This document shows, piece after piece, positions 6,115 through 14,800 of a DNA stretch of 30,480 bases. The DNA is from a virus, in the IMG/VR virus record IMGVR_UViG_3300042475_000978, positions 1 to 30,480 of that record; one strand, written 5' to 3'. Every line of letters starts with the position of its first letter. Within the stretch, counting starts at the first letter, position 1. A program made the position numbers and the translations under genes. Below the pieces are notes generated by a model. The model saw nothing but the letters and a program-made list of their open reading frames with translations, ran no database searches and was not told the origin of the DNA.

Positions 6115-6312
6115 CTAAAAAGTTTTATTTGGAGTAATATAATCTCTAAAACTACAACTACCTGTTATTTGAGTATTTTTTAAGTACAGTGCTTGCATAG
6201 CTTTAGCTAACTCTTTTTGGCATTCAGATTCAGAAGTGTAAAAGTTTTGAACACTTCCTTTATGTCTATAAGGGGGTTCTGAACTTAAGACTATAATAAG
6301 TAAAAGCCACAT
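6115..6312 (-). CDS. Small protein with N-terminal hydrophobic segment
   Basis: 65 aa. Residues 1-10 (MWLLLIIVLS) are hydrophobic, followed by a polar region with two Cys residues (in SECQKEL and GSCSF). This could be a short secretion signal or membrane anchor with a small disulfide-capable domain. The gene begins 3 nt after the stop of the upstream gene and has only a weak GGGAA-type ribosome site. It is not a recognised spanin or lysis protein. The coding call rests on tight spacing and termination just before the bidirectional terminator. Confidence 0.5.
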   Translation of the reverse strand: MWLLLIIVLSSEPPYRHKGSVQNFYTSESECQKELAKAMQALYLKNTQITGSCSFRDYITPNKTF

Positions 6313-6315
6313 GTT

Positions 6316-6954
6316 TTATTCCCATGCTACCATCTTAAATCGTTCTCGGGGTATGCCAAAGTAGTTACACTTCCACTCACTCTGCGCAAAGAAATCTAAA
6401 TGATGCCATTCTTCTTTACGTCGTAATACATTTACGGCTGCATCTTCCCAATCAATGTTAGACAGTATAGGTTCCACACATTGTTTCATATCTAACATTT
6501 CTTCATAATTGAATCCATCATACTCCCAATGTAGCAATTCAAAACAATTGCCGTAACAGTCCACATAATCCATACTGTAATCTAATCCCCATTTAGGACG
6601 TAAGCTGATCAGTTGCCATATACGAGGAAAGTATTTGGTCCACATTTTAAGTTGACTCAGTGCTTCATCTTTGTATCCCTTACGTTCAAATAGCAAACTA
6701 TGATTTAGAATAGCACCTTCTAGTTTGTCTGATTGATCAAACCAAGGTTGTTTGATTGCTGTGCGGTGATTGCGATGTGCCTGTGTTTCAGTTAGATTAT
6801 ACTTGGCATACATCTTTTCCAATTCAGTTAGGTCGTAGCCGTTTTGATCAAACAGTTCTAAGTGATGTATCTTAGGAGCGAAGTATTCTGTTATAGGAAC
6901 GGTCCAGTGACCTTCTGCGTTCCAGGAGTTGTTGGTTAAAATTACATCTTTCAT
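6316..6954 (-). CDS. Unknown phage protein, 212 aa, Trp-rich
   Basis: Start placed at ATG 6954 (MKDVILTNNSWNAEGHWTVP) because it overlaps the upstream TGA in an ATGA junction; the open frame continues nine codons further but without need. The protein is unusually rich in Trp, Tyr and His, with HWEYDGFNYEEMLDMKQC and EEWHHLDFFAQSEWK. It appears soluble and single-domain, with no signal or membrane segment. I do not recognise a characterised family. Placement after a Cys-rich protein and a large structural gene suggests a virion or assembly role, but this is weak. Confidence 0.72.
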   Translation of the reverse strand: MKDVILTNNSWNAEGHWTVPITEYFAPKIHHLELFDQNGYDLTELEKMYAKYNLTETQAHRNHRTAIKQPWFDQSDKLEGAILNHSLLFERKGYKDEALSQLKMWTKYFPRIWQLISLRPKWGLDYSMDYVDCYGNCFELLHWEYDGFNYEEMLDMKQCVEPILSNIDWEDAAVNVLRRKEEWHHLDFFAQSEWKCNYFGIPRERFKMVAWE

Positions 6955-7355
6955 TTGACAATTGGTCCGCCGGTGATCCAAAGTTCACAACTACGCTCGC
7001 CTGCACATTTAAAATGTAGTAGAGTACAATAACCCAAGTCTGCTGCTTCACGAGTCTTTTCTGCTTGGTATGCTTCGGCGCCCATGCCATCGTGTATACA
7101 CTTATACATAGCATCCGTGATGTTAAAGGCAGCACAGTTAGCACACTTCATAGTTTTGGCGGTCTTTTCAATAATGCCCCATTGCTTGGCACTGTCTTTC
7201 CAGTATGTGCCTGGCTCGTCTGGGTTAGCAGGACCGTAGTGATGTTTATCTATAGCAGTCTGTCTGTTCTTGACATTGACTTCTAGATCGTATGTAGCTA
7301 TGGGACAGCCTTTGTTGGCTGCTTCTACTATGTTAATATATTTTCTGTAGATCAT
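6951..7355 (-). CDS. Cysteine-rich metal/Fe-S-binding candidate
   Basis: 134 aa with seven Cys: C17, then C71-x2-C74 (KCANCAAFN), C86, C110 (LGYC), C117 (FKCAGE) and C123 (RSCELWITGG). The CxxC...C...C-x-W spacing recalls high-potential iron-sulfur proteins (a CxxC pair, a mid Cys, then a C-terminal Cys followed by an aromatic), but there are extra Cys and zinc binding is equally possible. The family recurs in marine T4-like phages as I recall it. ATGA overlaps on both sides tie it to the structural gene upstream and the Trp-rich gene downstream. Bound metal and function are unknown. Confidence 0.72.
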   Translation of the reverse strand: MIYRKYINIVEAANKGCPIATYDLEVNVKNRQTAIDKHHYGPANPDEPGTYWKDSAKQWGIIEKTAKTMKCANCAAFNITDAMYKCIHDGMGAEAYQAEKTREAADLGYCTLLHFKCAGERSCELWITGGPIVK

Positions 7356-8671
7356 CTCTGTTCAATCCAAGTCATTGCGGCCAAGGCCGCTTTGTTAGTG
7401 TTAGGACAGGCTATGGCCAATGTCAGTGTGTCGCTGACTGTGCCTAGACTGCCACGGCCAAGTTGATACACAGTATCTCTGTCTAGTCTGATGCCCGTGC
7501 CGCCACCACCAGCAATCACAAAACCACTGTCAAGATCAATACCATTGGTATAACTGGTAGCACTAACATCGTATTGTGTGAATGCGTTGACATCGGGCAT
7601 GTTTATAAAGTTAGCACCAGTTAAAGTAGCATTACGAACCAGTTTATAAAATACTGAAGTGTTGTCTATAGTAGCCGCTTGGAAGAATGTGGGCAACACG
7701 ATTCCTTTCAGTGCAGAACTTTTTAATCTAATGCTGAGTATGGGATAGAAAGTGTTGGCTGAGGCCATAGTGCGGCCTGTAATAGGACCAGTAACGTTCT
7801 GTGCGATACCCAGTTTGGTCGCTTCACCTTCTGATATAAGACTGTTGGATCCTTGATAGAGATAGTGTGTGCCTGCTACACCTGTGAGATTTTCTATCTC
7901 TAGTCTAATGGGCAGGAATGGCGTTGAACTCCAAGGCACAGTGGCGATATTAGCGTGGTTGAATGTGTGTATGATATGTGTGAATCCATCAATCACATAG
8001 CCTATGGCAATCTGTCCAGCACCATACCACTCATATTCAAAACTCACCATTTGAACTTTGTCAGGGTCGGCTGTTATGCCACTGTTACCTAGGCCATCTA
8101 ATCGATCGCCGTTCCATTGGCTGCGTGGCACACGATTTTCAACCAATATGCCTGATGTACTGGTACGCACTACCACATTATATTCTGGTAGTCCATCAGC
8201 ACCTATGACTCCTGCGTCTTCAAAATAAAATCCATTGGCTTCATCAAATAGGCCAATGCGTCTGCGTATACCTGTTACTGGTGTTTGAAATCTCACAGCA
8301 TAGGTCAACGAACTACTGCGTCCTGGAATATATCGCATGACATTGCGAGTCTGACGTATGACTTTGGATCCTAGTGTGTTAGTCACTGCCATATCCACCC
8401 AGTTGGTATTAGTGTTCCAAGTGGCGAATCCACCGTTAGCTGTTGCTTCATCCCAGACATCTGTTTCTTTGCCGTATTGGAACGTGTTGAAGAAGTCAGT
8501 TTGATAGTTTGATATCTTTAGTCTATTCTTGCTGGTATAACCTGCCTGGCTGTCGAGAGTTCTGACAGTTGGCCGACCTTCAGCATCGTAGGTCATGGCC
8601 ATGGTTAGGTCATTGGTGTTCGGCTCGTATGAATGAACGTAGTTGGTGCTGTTAGGATACATGTTACCCAT
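7352..8671 (-). CDS. Large putative virion structural protein, 439 aa
   Basis: A beta-rich protein with no signal peptide or membrane segment. It starts MGNMYPNSTNYVHSYEPNTN. A recurring pattern of alternating hydrophobic and polar residues, with SSLTYAVRFQTPVTG, VSFEYEWYGAGQIAIGYVI and FVIAGGGGTGIRL, fits jelly-roll or other beta-sandwich virion proteins. It lies with small structural-looking genes and shares their raised GC. GGAG precedes the ATG by about 7 nt, and the stop overlaps the next start (ATGA). Likely a baseplate, tail or head decoration component; I cannot tell which, and T4 homology is not evident by eye. Confidence 0.72.
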   Translation of the reverse strand: MGNMYPNSTNYVHSYEPNTNDLTMAMTYDAEGRPTVRTLDSQAGYTSKNRLKISNYQTDFFNTFQYGKETDVWDEATANGGFATWNTNTNWVDMAVTNTLGSKVIRQTRNVMRYIPGRSSSLTYAVRFQTPVTGIRRRIGLFDEANGFYFEDAGVIGADGLPEYNVVVRTSTSGILVENRVPRSQWNGDRLDGLGNSGITADPDKVQMVSFEYEWYGAGQIAIGYVIDGFTHIIHTFNHANIATVPWSSTPFLPIRLEIENLTGVAGTHYLYQGSNSLISEGEATKLGIAQNVTGPITGRTMASANTFYPILSIRLKSSALKGIVLPTFFQAATIDNTSVFYKLVRNATLTGANFINMPDVNAFTQYDVSATSYTNGIDLDSGFVIAGGGGTGIRLDRDTVYQLGRGSLGTVSDTLTLAIACPNTNKAALAAMTWIEQR

Positions 8672-8674
8672 AGA

Positions 8675-9133
8675 TTAACTCCAAGGGCGGCCTTTTTTAA
8701 GACCTCCAACATTAGCATTATCTACCACAGTGTTGCCTGAATATTTTGTTGGTAGGTTATCTCTATCGTAAGTGTTACCTAAACGATAATAACCTACTGT
8801 TACACTGCTGTCATCGCCCGGAGTACCTCTACGCTTTAACTGTGCTATTTCTAGTTTTTGTATTTGTCTACGCTCTCTGCTACCACTTTGCTCCGGTGTA
8901 CAAATAATTAAATCACCGTCGACTATACCTGCTGCTGCACAGGTAGTAGAACTATCTCCTAGAGCTATGCTATTAATACTAGGATTTCCTTCTACACTAA
9001 TGTTATAGTAGTCTGTAGGAAGCCCTTCGTCTCCAGCAATAGCTGTAATCAAATCATCCAAGGTTGCTGTAACCAGATCAATAGTTACATCATCTCTTAT
9101 ACCAGTCAGTCCTTTATAATACAGTGTAGCCAT
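8675..9133 (-). CDS. Putative virion protein with ubiquitin-like-fold pattern
   Basis: 152 aa. The first about 80 residues show a beta-grasp-like rhythm ending in AAAGIVDGDLIICTPE, reminiscent of the G-I-x-D/E-G-D-x-I turn in ubiquitin-like folds. A charged helix follows (RERRQIQKLEIAQLKRRG), and then a Tyr/Asp-rich tail with YRLGNTYDRDNLPTKYSGNT and a C-terminal G-R-P-W. The tail pattern is familiar from marine T4-like phage proteins of unknown role. The start shares one base with the upstream stop (TAATG), and the stop lies 3 nt before the next gene. The fold call is inference. Confidence 0.7.
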   Translation of the reverse strand: MATLYYKGLTGIRDDVTIDLVTATLDDLITAIAGDEGLPTDYYNISVEGNPSINSIALGDSSTTCAAAGIVDGDLIICTPEQSGSRERRQIQKLEIAQLKRRGTPGDDSSVTVGYYRLGNTYDRDNLPTKYSGNTVVDNANVGGLKKGRPWS

Positions 9134-9468
9134 TATTGCTCCCTATAAGGATTATGTTGATGTGCTGGATACATACTAGAGTGAGCAGTTCTAATGTCAG
9201 CAGGATGCTTTGGTTCGTTAGGGCCACCGCCAGCGTCTGTGGTTACAGAACTTACAGGAGCGTATTGAGGATTAGGAGCGTTGCTTAAAGGACTCATTTC
9301 TCCTGGATCTTGCAAGCCTGCAATCTGCTTCATTCTACGAACTTCATCATCATAAGGATTGCTGTCGGATTCTGGTTCAGGTTTCACAACTATAACAGGT
9401 TCCGGAGCAGGGTTTTCTGCCTGATCCAGCATCTGTAATACTGCTTGTATAAGTTCTTGTGCTCGCAT
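9133..9468 (-). CDS. Small Pro-rich protein with capsid-leader-like N-terminus
   Basis: 111 aa. MRAQELIQAVLQMLDQAENP gives an amphipathic helix starting with the M-R-A-x-E-L pattern seen on several proteins at the left of the window. A proline/acid-rich linker (PAPEPVIVVKPEPESDSNPY) follows, and the C-terminus has HPADIRTAHSSMYPAHQH. It looks mostly disordered, with short conserved tags, as expected for a virion-associated or scaffolding-type protein. AGAGGA lies upstream of the ATG, and a degenerate late box at 9487-9494 lies 19 nt upstream. Function unknown. Confidence 0.68.
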   Translation of the reverse strand: MRAQELIQAVLQMLDQAENPAPEPVIVVKPEPESDSNPYDDEVRRMKQIAGLQDPGEMSPLSNAPNPQYAPVSSVTTDAGGGPNEPKHPADIRTAHSSMYPAHQHNPYREQ

Positions 9469-9486
9469 AATATATCCTCTATTAGA

Positions 9487-9494
9487 TATTTAGC
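9487..9494 (-). promoter_or_regulatory. Degenerate late promoter box GCTAAATA
   Basis: The minus-strand GCTAAATA is one base off NATAAATA. It sits between the glycan block and the next structural gene, 19 nt before the ATG at 9468. The position is sensible but the match is weak. Confidence 0.3.
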
Positions 9495-9507
9495 AGGGCA
9501 AAAAACT

Positions 9508-10371
9508 TTAATAATATCTGTGTGCTTTTAGATATTCTAAGTATTCTTCTACGCCCTGTTTTAAAGTTCTAAACTTGCTAATATCTATTCCGGCAAATGT
9601 AAGAGCACTTGTGTCTGCTTGTGTCCAAGTTTGATACTGTTTTTGTAAATCCTCAGGCATATCAATATATTTCTTTTTACCTTTTAAATTTTTCAGCATT
9701 TGATCAGCTACAGTTTCAAAATTATGCGCCGATCCTGTGCCTACGTCATACACACCAGGTTTGTAATTATTCATAAAATGCCAAATTACCTGAGCCACAT
9801 CTTCTACATAGATGAAGTCTCTATAATAAGACATACTTTCTTGGAATAATTTTAATTGTTTATCTTGTTGTAGCTGATTATACCAATGAAATAGTGTACT
9901 AGCCATACGCCCTTTATGATATTCATTTGGGCCATACACATTAAATAATCTTAGAATTACAGCGTTGTCTAATTCTTGTTCACTTACATATTTGCTAAAT
10001 GCATATTGACTAGCAGGTCTATTATCTCCTAGTCCGTAAACTCCTGCACTGCTGGTAAAGATAAAAGGTATATTCTTATACTGGCACCAATTATACCATT
10101 CTCGTGTGCTTAGTACGTTTCTATTGTAATAATCTTTCCAATCTTTGTCTAAGGTACTAGAATTGGCACCAATGTGTATAACACAGTCTACGTCTACACC
10201 CCAGTCATCTGATCCTAACAACATCTTATACTCTTTGCCTACGAGATTTTTATATTGTTCTGGATGAGGCAAGTCATCAAATATGATAATATCACTAATA
10301 CCCTGTTGGTTAAGATATCCTAATACTACACTGCCAATAAATCCTCCGGCACCTGTAAGTGCTATCTTCAT
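9508..10371 (-). CDS. hldD: ADP-glyceromanno-heptose 6-epimerase-like (extended SDR)
   Basis: 287 aa, slightly shorter than the roughly 310 aa of bacterial HldD. The Rossmann motif GAGGFIGS is at 7-14; TSSAGVYG precedes the catalytic Y123-x3-K127 (QYAFSKYVSE). The HldD-typical segments NVYGPNEYHKGRMAST (including the second lysine, K153), RDFIYVEDVA, GTGSAHNFETVADQ and YQTWTQADTS are all present in order. HldD converts ADP-D-glycero-beta-D-manno-heptose to the L-glycero form in LPS inner-core synthesis. It is the last gene of the glycan block, overlapping the kinase stop by ATGA. The acceptor of the heptose is not known. Confidence 0.9.
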   Translation of the reverse strand: MKIALTGAGGFIGSVVLGYLNQQGISDIIIFDDLPHPEQYKNLVGKEYKMLLGSDDWGVDVDCVIHIGANSSTLDKDWKDYYNRNVLSTREWYNWCQYKNIPFIFTSSAGVYGLGDNRPASQYAFSKYVSEQELDNAVILRLFNVYGPNEYHKGRMASTLFHWYNQLQQDKQLKLFQESMSYYRDFIYVEDVAQVIWHFMNNYKPGVYDVGTGSAHNFETVADQMLKNLKGKKKYIDMPEDLQKQYQTWTQADTSALTFAGIDISKFRTLKQGVEEYLEYLKAHRYY

Positions 10372-11126
10372 TGTATTTCCTCTAAAGTTGGAGCATATAC
10401 TCCGATGTGCTGCACAGTAATGCTACTAGCTCGAACAGCAAATGGAATAGATTTTTTTATACTACCTTGTTCTAGATATGCGTAAGTCAATGCGGCGAGA
10501 AAAGTATCTCCGGCGCCGCATACATCTGCTACTTCTATTTCAGGAGTAGAGTATATAACATCTTTATATTTTGCACCTCGAGAACCCAGAGTAATAATTA
10601 AATCTGTACATTCGCTCTCTGCTTCTTTATATTCTTTTTCGTTTATTTTAACAAAGATGCCTTCAAAATGTTGAAGATCAGTCATTTTAGTATCCATAAA
10701 AATAGGACCATTGAATTTTTGTTTAATTTTACTTACTACTGTATAATCTACAGACCCTTTAGCATAATCACTAATTACTACAGCATCATAGTTATTGATA
10801 GTTTTACAATCTATTTTTACCGGTCTACTGGTTTGATCTTGATCTACTCTAATCAATTGCTGTTTACTTCTAATATCTATTAATCTAGTTTTAATACAAG
10901 TTTTAGCCCCATGTATAAAATCCACATGACATCCTAAACGTTGTAAATTTGTCTGTACATTAGCTGCCATACCTGGTTTAGTTTCTGAATATTTAAAATC
11001 AAAAACAGGTACAGGTCCTTCTGGACTTATTCTTGTAACGTCCCCATATTGATATTGATCAATACCATTATCCCCGATTAATAATATCTTGTATTGTTTT
11101 TGTAGTTGAGTGTTCTGTTCTATCAT
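10368..11126 (-). CDS. hldA: PfkB-family heptose-7-phosphate kinase (HldE kinase-domain homologue)
   Basis: 252 aa. RISPEGPVPV (32-41) matches the RISPEAPVPV signature of the HldE kinase domain, followed by KPGMAANV, SKQQLIRVDQ, VVISDYAKG and the PfkB signature DVCGAGDTFLAAL with the catalytic Asp. The family phosphorylates D-glycero-D-manno-heptose 7-phosphate at C1. Compared with the about 315-residue bacterial domain it lacks roughly 30 residues after the GMAANV region, so it is a compact version. The ATG lies 59 nt inside the adenylyltransferase gene; the strand ILLIGD needed for the fold begins inside that overlap, so a later start is unlikely. ATGA links it to the epimerase. Confidence 0.87.
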   Translation of the reverse strand: MIEQNTQLQKQYKILLIGDNGIDQYQYGDVTRISPEGPVPVFDFKYSETKPGMAANVQTNLQRLGCHVDFIHGAKTCIKTRLIDIRSKQQLIRVDQDQTSRPVKIDCKTINNYDAVVISDYAKGSVDYTVVSKIKQKFNGPIFMDTKMTDLQHFEGIFVKINEKEYKEAESECTDLIITLGSRGAKYKDVIYSTPEIEVADVCGAGDTFLAALTYAYLEQGSIKKSIPFAVRASSITVQHIGVYAPTLEEIQ

Positions 11127-11466
11127 AAAATATTACCTTAGGAACATGTTGTTCTCCTACAATACTACGACCTCGATAATCACTGCCTTTTACCATTATG
11201 TCTGGTTTGTATTCTTTAATAATGTTGATTAATTCTTCCTTAGAATCAAATAACATCACAGTGTCAACTGTTCTTAAATTATACAACATAAACCTTCTAT
11301 CATCTTGATTATTAATTGGTCGAGTATTGCCTTTTAGTTCTTTAACTCTACGATCTGTATCGATACAAACTAATAATTGATCTCCTTGACTTCGTGCAAA
11401 TTGCAATAGTTCCAAATGTCCTCTATGCAATATGTCAAATGTACCATTAACTATTACTTTGCTCAC
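11068..11466 (-). CDS. hldC: Heptose-1-phosphate adenylyltransferase (HldE second-domain homologue)
   Basis: 132 aa, the size of one cytidylyltransferase-fold domain. GTFDILHRGHLEL contains the nucleotide-binding H14-x-G-H17, with VKGSDYRG and the C-terminal HSTTKTIQDI typical of HldE domain II and RfaE2-type enzymes. The expected reaction is ATP plus heptose-1-P to ADP-heptose. In many Gram-negative bacteria this domain is fused behind the kinase; here it is a separate gene placed before it. The start overlaps the cupin stop by 20 nt, and the last 59 nt are shared with the kinase gene in another frame. A glycerol-3-P or FAD-type nucleotidyltransferase is less likely given the context. Confidence 0.88.
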   Translation of the reverse strand: MSKVIVNGTFDILHRGHLELLQFARSQGDQLLVCIDTDRRVKELKGNTRPINNQDDRRFMLYNLRTVDTVMLFDSKEELINIIKEYKPDIMVKGSDYRGRSIVGEQHVPKVIFYDRTEHSTTKTIQDIINRG

Positions 11467-11830
11467 TTTGACTATCTCCTGGAGCGATACGATAATTGTC
11501 TTCTACTGAATCAGCAGTGCTAACTTCGAAAATTATGCTGTTAGGTTGCAGTGCTTCTAATTGATGCGGCTGTAAAGGAGGATTGTGCCATACATCTCCT
11601 TCCTTAAGCAATTTTTCATGCATAGTGGCTGTTTTGGTATCTATATATCTAAGCATAAATTGTCCTGCATTTACAAACCAAGTTTCATCTTTTTCCTTAT
11701 GAAAATGCATACTGAATTTAGCTCTAGCACGTTCAAACACCATAAGTTTTCCACAATACTTGTCGTTAGTGGCCCAAATAATTTCATAGCCCCAACCTTT
11801 CTTAACCATACCTTCTAATCGTTGTGTCAT
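11447..11830 (-). CDS. Cupin, mannose-6-phosphate isomerase type II-like
   Basis: 127 aa. KGWGYEIIWATNDKYCGKLM opens as in the C-terminal isomerase domain of ManC and related small cupins. Cupin motif 1 is FSMHFHKEKDETW...G with ligands H42, H44 and E49; motif 2, EGDVWHNPPLQPHQLEA, supplies H89. Such enzymes isomerise phosphorylated sugars or act as sugar-nucleotide 3,4-ketoisomerases; which sugar is used here cannot be read. Beside heptose genes it might replace or complement the missing sedoheptulose-7-P isomerase step, but that is speculative. The start overlaps the stop of the large glycosyltransferase (ATGA). Confidence 0.83.
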   Translation of the reverse strand: MTQRLEGMVKKGWGYEIIWATNDKYCGKLMVFERARAKFSMHFHKEKDETWFVNAGQFMLRYIDTKTATMHEKLLKEGDVWHNPPLQPHQLEALQPNSIIFEVSTADSVEDNYRIAPGDSQSEQSNS

Positions 11831-14800
11831 TGTTTTTTCCTAAAATAGTAATCACCATCAGGCCCATTAGTACAAAATTGTCCAAGATTTTCAAAACCCA
11901 AAGATTCCATATAGGTTATTACTTCATCTTTTAAAGGAGCCCCTTTATTATATTCTACACTTTGACATTCTAAAATAACATGATTACAATTGGATAGAGT
12001 TTCTTGAGCACCTTTTAATACATCTAATTCAGCACCTTGCACATCCATTTTGATTAAATCTGGTTTAGGTAATTTTTTTAAATTCACTACAGCATCTAAG
12101 GTAACAGTAGTATACTGTCGTCTATGACTGTCATTAAAGTATTCATGTGCTTCAGCATTGACTTCTATGTTTTCTCTATAATAACTGTTACCGCCTGGAT
12201 GATAAGTGTTTTGATAGAAATCTACTTGTCGACCAGTAGTGTCACTAAGAACTCCAATATGATATTGTAAATTTTGTTCTTTATAGATAAATTCACATTC
12301 TGGCATAGCTTCAAATACAACATATTCCGAGTCAGGCCAAATACGTCGAGCTTCGTTGGTCCAGTGTAATACACATGCACCTATATCATAGACTACTTTA
12401 GGCTCTATAGATAAAGTTTTTAAATATTCTACATGCTGGTATGGAATTAATCTTTGACTGCCTAATTCTCTTAATCGATCTGTATAATCTGTAATTTTGG
12501 GAATCGGAGCAACTTCTGGCGTAATGTTAAAATGTGTTTGACCTATATGGCTACATACAATACTAGTATCTGCCCAAATAGTAAATCCTTTATCTTTAGC
12601 TTTGCGACAAAAATCTATATCTTCGCTAATTGTATGGCTATGATCTAGTGCAGGATAATACATAAATTGTGGATATCCAATTGATCTAAACACTTCCGAT
12701 TTAACTAGTACACAGCCAAACCCGCAAGCTGCTATTTCCACTACGCCTCGATTTTGTATTTTATAGTAAGGTATATGATTCACACCACCAGTATTATTGT
12801 TTTCATATACTTCTAGTATTTGCTCAGGTTTACGTTGTCTGTAAATTCCAGTGACTACATCTTTGTTATGACTTAATAGTTTTTGTAATGTATCAGGAGC
12901 GAATGCCATATCTGCATCTACTGCCCAAAGATAATCGTATCCTTTGACTGCCCAATCTGCAATAAGATTGCGAACTTGATCTACTCTATATCCATAGAAG
13001 TACTGAAATGTGGTTTGGTAATCCTCGGGTATTATCTGATCGTAGATGCTCTTGAATGTCTCCGGCTCTATATTCCTGGCTGTGGGTATGGCTATTAGTA
13101 TCTTTTTTTTTAACATAGTAGGTTTACTTATAATGTTTCTTGCTGTACGATTTTGTTCTTCTGCATTAACTTTGTAATCATTTAACGGATTGGTATCATT
13201 ATAATTGTACACTATATCCTGTAAACATGCAACTTTATTTGGATCAGCTTGTTCAATTAGTGCATAAAATACTGCGCCATCTCCTCCTGCCCTGTACCAT
13301 TCATTGTTTTCATTTTGAAATAAACTATCATCACAATTATCTATGAGATATTTCTTAAATGTTCTTAAATGAGTGTAAGGTAAAATCCAATTAAAATGGT
13401 GCTGTCTATATGTTTTGCTTTGTTTTACTTCTTCAGGATATGGTTGGCTGATTAGGGGTATGTTATCAACCATACTCCAACAACTGCCATATGTAAATTC
13501 TAGATTGTCACTGTACAACGTATTGTAGTATGATAAAATAGTGTTGTCATTTATTAGGCTGTCGTCGCCATCTAGAATCATTATAATGCTGTTTTGTTCT
13601 AATGTTCTAAACAATTCTACTTGATTACGTACAGCACCTAGATTTTGTTCATTAACAATCAGTGTTATCTTATTTTGTATATGTTGTGGTAAACTATCAA
13701 TAAATCTATAGGCTACATCTACAGTATCATCTGTGCTAGCATCATCTATTAAGTAATGATGATAGTTGTCATAGTCTTGACAGATTACACTTTCTATACA
13801 ACGTTCAATGTAGTTTCTATTATTATAGAAAGTGCTGACTATATTGATCTGCTGTTCTGTATTAGATTTATAGTTTTCTAACTCTACAACATTATGATAA
13901 CGTCTATTATAAACTTTATGTACTCTACGATTTATTTTACTAACTTGACGATATTCTTCTAGGCTAAGATATAGTCCACAGGTTTTATAGAAAAACTGTT
14001 TCCATTGTAATGCCACAGTGTCCCATCCTGCTATAGGCTTGACTACATTACAATAGTATTGTTTTTGTTGATGTAGATAAGTGTTATGATACGCCTGTAC
14101 AGTTTGCTCGACAAATTTTTTAATTTGAGCTTCTCGATTTATATCTGTGAAAAGAGAATTAGGTTCTATGGCATAATCAATAAGATAGCAACTACCTTCC
14201 AAGGCAACTTCTTCCAGCGCACCAAATCTACAAGTTATTACTGGTGTGTTATAACATATACTTTCTAGTGTACTGATACCAAATGTTTCGGGAAAAGCAG
14301 CAGGATATATCATAAAGTTAGCAGCAGCTAATCTATCTGCTATTTCACTCTGAGGAATGATACCTGTGAATTCTATATCTAGTTGTGCATTAGCAGGGTC
14401 ATTGGCCATTTGACGCCAATCTAATTCTTGTTGGTCTGGTTGGCCATTTACTGTAAATCTATAATAGCCGCCTATTACAGTAAGTTTAGCTTCAGGTAAT
14501 TGTTGTTTAACTCTAGGCCATATGTCTTTAACTAAAGGAATCATACCTTTGGTTACACTGGCATTATAAACGAATCTGTTAGGATCTTTGGCTTTTATGT
14601 CGACTTCTTGTTTGTGCAAGTGAGCACCGTTGCGTGTGATAAAAGTTTTGTTTTTAAGAACTTCAAAGTTTCGTCTACGTCCGTGATGGCAATTTAGTAC
14701 ATAGGTCAAGTGCCAATCGCTGAGAGTAAAGATAGTAGTAATTTTATTTGAAGTTGTTAGTTCTTCAATAAAATTATCGCCAAGACAAAATGTATCGTGC

